In this document: in pieces, positions 59,656 through 64,000 of the stretch | Layout: each line of letters begins with the position of its first letter | Position numbering within the stretch: position 1 is the first letter of the stretch | Assembly (NCBI RefSeq): GCF_046224405.1 | Contig: NZ_JBJXRK010000001.1 | Span: 248,001-312,000, forward strand | Direction of reading: 5' to 3' | Source: Gudongella sp046224405 | GTDB lineage: Bacteria > Bacillota > Clostridia > Tissierellales > Tissierellaceae | DNA: 64,000 nt | Notes under the pieces: generated by a model | What the model was told of the DNA's origin: nothing | The model's database searches: none | Seen by the model: only the letters and a program-made list of their open reading frames with translations | Translations under genes and position numbers: made by a program

Positions 59656-60141
59656 TGCCATGATATTCATAAATCCCTTGCTGATGCTTACAATTATTGC
59701 TGCGGCAATAAGGTTTCCCACAAGAATTGCTGGAAATGCCCACTTGAATCTCATGTCCAGAAGGGCTGCAGCAAGGCTTCCGCTCCAGACACCAGTTCCA
59801 GGCAAGGGAATCGCAACTATTACAACCAGTGCCCATGCACCGTATTTCTGGATTCTGTGACCATTGTTGTTTATGGACCTGTCAGTAAGATGGTTCACCA
59901 GCTTTCTGAAGGTCTTTGTCTTCTTCAGATGGTTGAAGATTGGCCTTATTGTAAACAGAATAAATGGCACCGGTATCATGCTTCCAATAAAGCTTATTAT
60001 TGTGGCATGCAGCGGACTAAGTCCCAGGGATATCCCCACCGGTATTGCCCCTCTAAGCTCTATTATGGGCATTGCAGCCGTCAGCATAACCGTCAGCTCA
60101 ATGGATAGGAATTCTATAAGATTTTTAACTATTGCTTCCAT
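59653..60141 (-). CDS. COG2426 small multidrug-export-like membrane protein
   Basis: 162 residues with about four hydrophobic segments. Family signature AAMPIIELRGAIPVGISLGL near the N terminus, then MIPVPFILFTIRPIF, a cytosolic loop with LKKTKTFRKLVNHLTDRS, and VVIVAIPLPGTGVWSGSLAA. Annotated widely as small multi-drug export proteins, but the transport role is unproven. Convergent with selenoprotein cassette 2. Confidence 0.88.
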   Translation of the reverse strand: MEAIVKNLIEFLSIELTVMLTAAMPIIELRGAIPVGISLGLSPLHATIISFIGSMIPVPFILFTIRPIFNHLKKTKTFRKLVNHLTDRSINNNGHRIQKYGAWALVVIVAIPLPGTGVWSGSLAAALLDMRFKWAFPAILVGNLIAAAIIVSISKGFMNIMA

Positions 60142-60266
60142 TCTCTCACCCTGTCATCATATTTTATCTTGTTCAGTATAACCAACAAATAATTCACTGT
60201 CAAACCTTTAGAAATTCTAAAATAGAGGGTATAGGTACCTAAAAGGCATCAGGGGGAGGTTTGAAA

Positions 60267-60782
60267 ATGGAAAAAGGATTCATTAACATTTACACTGGAA
60301 ACGGCAAGGGTAAGACAACCGCAGCCTTTGGCCTGGCCGTAAGGGCTGCACTGGCTGATAAAAAGGTCTATATCGGTCAGTTTGTAAAGGACATGAAATA
60401 CAGCGAAACAGGGATTTCAGATTACCTGAAGAACATAGTGATAGAACAGCTTGGCAATGGCTGCTACATCTATTCCAAGCCAAGCCAGGAGGACATCGAA
60501 AAAGCAAAGGAATCCCTCCACAAATGCTCAGGGATCCTAAAAAGCAACCAATATGATCTGGTAATCCTGGATGAGGTTATAATTGCAATATATCTGGGAC
60601 TTCTGGATGAAGACCATGTAATTGAAGTGGTTTCAGGTAAGCATCCCAATGTAGAGGTTGTCCTGACGGGCCGGTATGCTTCCAATAAGCTGATCCAAAT
60701 GGCCGACCTTGTCACGGATATGCAGGAAATCAAGCATTACTACACAAAGGGTGTACTTTCCAGAAAGGGTTTTGATTGCTGA
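60267..60782 (+). CDS. cobO: Cob(I)yrinic acid a,c-diamide adenosyltransferase
   Basis: 171 residues from ATG at 60267, six bases after GGGGGAGG. CobA/CobO/BtuR type with P-loop YTGNGKGKTTAAFGLAVRAA near the N terminus, IGQFVKDMKYSE, YDLVILDEVIIAI and VEVVLTGRYASNKLI. It adenosylates corrinoids using ATP, giving the coenzyme B12 form. Isolated from other cobalamin genes here; convergent with an enoyl-CoA hydratase gene. Confidence 0.93.
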   Translation: MEKGFINIYTGNGKGKTTAAFGLAVRAALADKKVYIGQFVKDMKYSETGISDYLKNIVIEQLGNGCYIYSKPSQEDIEKAKESLHKCSGILKSNQYDLVILDEVIIAIYLGLLDEDHVIEVVSGKHPNVEVVLTGRYASNKLIQMADLVTDMQEIKHYYTKGVLSRKGFDC

Positions 60783-60789
60783 AATGCTA

Positions 60790-61566
60790 CTATTTCTTAA
60801 AGTTGGGCTTCCTTTTTTCCAGGAATGCCCTCACTCCCTCCTGCCCTTCTTCGGTGGTGCATAGGGTTGCAAAATGATAGTTTGTAAGTTCAAGTGCATC
60901 CTCAAACCTCATGTCCTCCATCTGATAGAATGAGCTTTTACCCAGCTGCATAGCCAGGGGACTTTTAGCTGCAAGCTTAGCCGCATATTTCCTGGTTTCC
61001 TCCTCCAGATCCTCGGCCTTGACAACCCTGTTCACAAGTCCTATCCCAAGTGCTTCCTCAGCTCCTATAAGGTCTCCTGTCATTATCAATTCAAGTGTTC
61101 TTTTTCTACCAAGACTTTTATACAGTGGAACTGCAGGACCCATGCAAAACAATCCGACATTTATCGCCGTAGCTCCAAACAGGGCATTGTCTGCAGCAAT
61201 TGCCAGGTCACAGGCTGCCACAAGACCAATTCCATTTGCCACTGCTATCTTGTGAACAGATGCAACCACAGGCTTCTTCATCCTGGCGATGGTCATGTTC
61301 ATCTGCTCCATAAGCCGTACCCATTGGAGATACTGGTCCATGTCCTTGCCATCCACGTAGTTTACATCTATTCCCGTACAGAAGTTTCTTCCATTTGCAT
61401 TTATTACAACAACATTGACCTCATCATTTTCGTCCATTTCCCTTAAGGCACTGTTCAACTCCTCCGCCATGGGAATGTTGAAAGTATTGTTGGCTTCTGG
61501 TCTGTTAAGTGTAATGGTTCCGATCATTTCCTCAACTGCTGTAATTACAGTGGTATAATCCATCAT
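60790..61566 (-). CDS. Enoyl-CoA hydratase/isomerase family protein
   Basis: 258 residues, crotonase fold. N-terminal IGTITLNRPEANNTFNIPMA, oxyanion hole ANGRNFCTGIDVNYV, and VASVHKIAVANGIGLVAACD. The usual catalytic Glu positions appear replaced (LFGATAINVGLFCMGPA), so hydratase activity cannot be assumed. May act on another acyl-CoA. Start directly abuts the ABC-F stop, so likely one transcript. Confidence 0.9.
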   Translation of the reverse strand: MMDYTTVITAVEEMIGTITLNRPEANNTFNIPMAEELNSALREMDENDEVNVVVINANGRNFCTGIDVNYVDGKDMDQYLQWVRLMEQMNMTIARMKKPVVASVHKIAVANGIGLVAACDLAIAADNALFGATAINVGLFCMGPAVPLYKSLGRKRTLELIMTGDLIGAEEALGIGLVNRVVKAEDLEEETRKYAAKLAAKSPLAMQLGKSSFYQMEDMRFEDALELTNYHFATLCTTEEGQEGVRAFLEKRKPNFKK

Positions 61567-63477
61567 TTACCTCCTTTGGGCCTCCTGCAGGCTTTCCCAT
61601 TCTTCCATAACCTTGATTATTTCCTTCTCCATCTCTTCCTTTTTCCGATAAAGCTCCATTAGCTCCTCTGGATTATTGTTGTATTCCTCCATCAGCCTTG
61701 TCAATTCCTCCAGCTGCCCCTCCTTGTCCCTGATTTCCATTTCAAGCCTATCCAGCTTCTGTGTGTGGTCTGGTCTTCTGGCGGGCTTTTTCTTTCGCTC
61801 AGCCATTTTGTTTTCCGAAGGATCCTTTTGCTTTTCAAGGAGCTTTCTCTTTTCCCGCTTTTCCATATAGTCATTGTAGCCAAAGGGGTATATCTGGTAC
61901 CCCTCCTCAAGCACAATGATCTTGGTTGAAACCCTTTCAACGAAATATCTGTCATGGGAAACAAACAGTATTGTCCCTTCAAAGTCCAGCAGGGTGTTTT
62001 CAAGTACCTCCCTTGTGTCAATATCCAGATGATTGGTGGGCTCGTCAAGAATCAGCAGATTGATTCTCGTATATAGAAGAGAGCATAGCTTCAGTCTTGA
62101 CTTCTCACCTCCCGATAGAACCCTGATCTTCCTGAAGACATCGTCACCAAAGAACAGAAGCCTAGCAAGCTCGTTCCTGGCCTCCTGCTCGGTGATTCCA
62201 TGGGTTCGTGTGAAGTGCTCAAGTATTGTCATGTCCTCATTGGGGAAGGTTATATTCTGGGGAAGATACCCGATTTTAACCTTTGAACCGTATCTTATGT
62301 TTCCATCATCCTGCAAATCCTTCCCAAGGATAATATTGAGCAGGGTGCTTTTTCCAGTCCCATTTGCACCCATTATGCAAAGTCTGTCCTGATAATATAA
62401 GGTAAATGTAATATCCCTGAATAGCCTTTTCCCAGGGAAGGCTTTTGAAAGATCCTCCACATCCAGGACTATTTTCCCAGTTCTTTGGACACCTGAACCA
62501 TCCAGACGGATTTTTCTCTTTTCCTCCTGAGGCCTATCAACAACCTCAAGCTTGTCCAGCCTCTTTTCAAGCTCCTTTGCCCGCTTGTACATCTTTTCGC
62601 TGTCCCTCATTGCGCCCCATATTCGGTACCGTTCAATCTGCCTTTCCATCATGTCAATTTTCCGTTGATTGTTCATGTATTCCCTGTATTCAATCTGGAA
62701 GCGCCTTTCCTTTTCTTCCACGTAATATGAGTAGTTTCCATTATAAATGCTGGCTCTTGTGGGTTCCAGCTCGATCACCCTGTTCACAACCCTATCAAGA
62801 AAAACCCTGTCATGGGAAACCATCAATACAGTTCCCCTATATTGAATCAGGAACTCCTCCAGCCACTCTATTGAATCCATATCCAGGTGATTTGTCGGCT
62901 CATCCAGAAGCATCACATCCGGCTCCTGCAGGAGGAGCCTGGCCAAGAGGACCCTGGTCCCTTCTCCACCGCTAAGCTGTTCAAAGGGCTTGTTCATAAA
63001 ATCCTGAGGTATTCTCAATCCCTGCCTGACCTTATCCATGTTTACCTCAACATCATACCCTCCATAGAGCTCATATTTTTCAATCAGGGATGAATACCTG
63101 GCCATTGATTTCTCCAGCTGGCTTCCCGATTGTTCCTTCATTGCAACCTCCACATCACGGAGCTGCTTCTTTATATCCCATATATCCTCAAAGGCCTGTT
63201 CCAGAACCTCCCTTACGGTGGTTCCCTCCTGACAGCTGAAAATCTGATGAAGATAGCCAAGGGTAACCCCCTTTCCCAATGTAAGGGTTCCCTCCTGATA
63301 ATTCTCCTCGCCCATTAGAATTTTCATAAGAGTGGTTTTCCCACAGCCATTTTGTCCAATCAAGCCAACCCTTTCACCTGATTGCAGATCAAAGGATATG
63401 TTTTCAAAAACCATTTCGGCTCCATAGTATTTCTTAAGCTTTGATACACTGCACTGTATCATCCGCATCGCCTCCAA
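61567..63477 (-). CDS. ABC-F family ATPase
   Basis: 636 residues with two ABC domains and no membrane segments. Domain 1: GLIGQNGCGKTTLMKILMG, LSGGEGTRVLLARLLL, VMLLDEPTNHLDMDSIEW; an interdomain linker rich in charged helices (about 230-315); domain 2: GANGTGKSTLLNIILG, LSGGEKSRLKLC and LILDEPTNHLD; then a coiled-coil C-terminal extension (about 560-636). ABC-F proteins act on ribosomes in translation or antibiotic protection; which role applies here is unknown. Confidence 0.94.
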   Translation of the reverse strand: MEAMRMIQCSVSKLKKYYGAEMVFENISFDLQSGERVGLIGQNGCGKTTLMKILMGEENYQEGTLTLGKGVTLGYLHQIFSCQEGTTVREVLEQAFEDIWDIKKQLRDVEVAMKEQSGSQLEKSMARYSSLIEKYELYGGYDVEVNMDKVRQGLRIPQDFMNKPFEQLSGGEGTRVLLARLLLQEPDVMLLDEPTNHLDMDSIEWLEEFLIQYRGTVLMVSHDRVFLDRVVNRVIELEPTRASIYNGNYSYYVEEKERRFQIEYREYMNNQRKIDMMERQIERYRIWGAMRDSEKMYKRAKELEKRLDKLEVVDRPQEEKRKIRLDGSGVQRTGKIVLDVEDLSKAFPGKRLFRDITFTLYYQDRLCIMGANGTGKSTLLNIILGKDLQDDGNIRYGSKVKIGYLPQNITFPNEDMTILEHFTRTHGITEQEARNELARLLFFGDDVFRKIRVLSGGEKSRLKLCSLLYTRINLLILDEPTNHLDIDTREVLENTLLDFEGTILFVSHDRYFVERVSTKIIVLEEGYQIYPFGYNDYMEKREKRKLLEKQKDPSENKMAERKKKPARRPDHTQKLDRLEMEIRDKEGQLEELTRLMEEYNNNPEELMELYRKKEEMEKEIIKVMEEWESLQEAQRR

Positions 63478-63539
63478 TCTATCTTGTCTTTGCTGATTTT
63501 AATGTTTTGTATTATTATATACTAAAGGAGTTGATTGTT

Positions 63540-64000
63540 ATGTCTGATAAAACAAACGCCGCTAGGCTATGTGACAATGCTGGCATTGAATATGCATTGA
63601 TCCCCTATGAGACTGAGGACGATAATGTTGATGGAAAATCCGTTGCAAAAAAGCTTGGCCTGTCAGAGGATGAGATATTCAAAACCCTTGTAACAATTGG
63701 AAAAAGCGGAGAGATTTATGTATTCGTAATTCCGGTTTCAGGCGAGCTGGACCTTAAAAAGGCTGCCAAGGCCAGTGGTGAAAAATCCATGCACATGCTG
63801 CCCCTAAAGGAGCTCCTTCCTGTAACAGGCTATGTAAAGGGCGGTTGCTCTCCTCTGGGAATGAAAAAGAATTATCCTACGATTTTTGATGAAACAATCA
63901 TCCTTTTGGACCGTATTACCTTCAATGCTGGAAAGGTAGGTCTTCAGCTGCAGCTAAAGGTTATGGACCTCCCTGAGATTCTTGACTACAATATTGCTGA
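63540..64000 (+). CDS. ybaK: Cys-tRNA(Pro) deacylase YbaK (runs off the window)
   Basis: 153 complete codons from ATG at 63540 (AAAGGAG eight bases upstream), no stop before the window end. YbaK signature: NAARLCDNAGIEYALIPYET, GKSVAKKLGLSEDEIFKTLV with the conserved catalytic Lys, VIPVSGELDLKKAAKASGEK and VKGGCSPLGMKKNYPT. It hydrolyses Cys-tRNA(Pro) made in error by prolyl-tRNA synthetase. Clearly different from the YbaK-like protein at 36591-37049. Divergent from the ABC-F gene. Confidence 0.93.
   Translation, partial: MSDKTNAARLCDNAGIEYALIPYETEDDNVDGKSVAKKLGLSEDEIFKTLVTIGKSGEIYVFVIPVSGELDLKKAAKASGEKSMHMLPLKELLPVTGYVKGGCSPLGMKKNYPTIFDETIILLDRITFNAGKVGLQLQLKVMDLPEILDYNIA

Noticed and set aside
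60142..60266. Cobalamin riboswitch upstream of cobO
   Set aside because: The region is only about 125 bp and shows no B12-box-like conserved sequence.

Overview
The window looks like a chromosomal segment of a Gram-positive anaerobe of the Bacillota, most likely Clostridia or Tissierellia. Supporting signs are moderate GC, many TTG and GTG starts with strong GGAGG sites, a T-box leader, a PyrR-type pyrimidine leader, GAAC-N4-GTTC (Gram-positive LexA) boxes, FtsEX next to an M23 hydrolase, CsaB cell-wall pyruvylation, pyruvate phosphate dikinase and UGA-encoded selenoproteins. I cannot name the species. No rRNA, tRNA, CRISPR array, prophage or intact transposase was seen.

Layout. 1-2.2 kb: SOS-controlled uvrB-uvrA (minus). 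2.2-8.6 kb: a lipoprotein, a C-terminal processing protease, an M23 hydrolase with ftsX and ftsE, and a folate salvage enzyme. 8.6-19.3 kb: a long minus-strand envelope polysaccharide operon (secreted protein, UDP-ManNAc dehydrogenase, glycosyltransferases, paired DUF4330 proteins, O-antigen-ligase-like polymerase, a GT4-CsaB fusion, TagA) ending in transketolase. 19.3-25.6 kb: aminotransferase, KDPG pathway pair, MazEF-like pair, alanine racemase and an AcpS-NnrD fusion. 26-31.8 kb: the pyrBICFKDE operon behind a PyrR-type attenuator. 31.8-37.7 kb: HAD hydrolase, leucyl aminopeptidase, small membrane and lipoproteins, a flavodoxin with an FMN-binding membrane protein, a YbaK deacylase and an HD protein. 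38-41.5 kb: a tryptophan-specifier T-box controlling a trpXYZ-type ABC transporter, then OsmC. 41.5-44.4 kb: a cysteine-free protein resembling a degenerate B12/radical-SAM enzyme, and SOS-controlled DNA polymerase IV. 44.6-54.6 kb: envelope stress and ABC genes, proC, an M20 hydrolase, a Cache-GGDEF protein and an aminotransferase. 54.7-57.4 kb: ppdK. 57.7-59.6 kb: the most unusual locus. 59.6-64 kb: COG2426 membrane protein, cob(I)alamin adenosyltransferase, enoyl-CoA hydratase, an ABC-F protein and a second YbaK.

The standout is a tandem duplication at 57.7-59.6 kb. Each unit has its own promoter, a gene for an exported lipoprotein of the C-GCAxxG-C-C type with an in-frame UGA at codon 77, a SECIS-like hairpin just after the UGA, a translationally coupled 58-residue TatA gene, and a terminator. 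I read it as two selenocysteine-containing redox lipoproteins, each paired with its own TatA subunit. Ordinary gene calling would break both proteins into fragments and can miss both tatA genes.

Three intergenic segments (about 25.74-25.96, 36.16-36.60 and 44.42-44.64 kb) share related repeat arms and a CATGTCC-GGTTtaa motif, and look like decayed non-autonomous elements.
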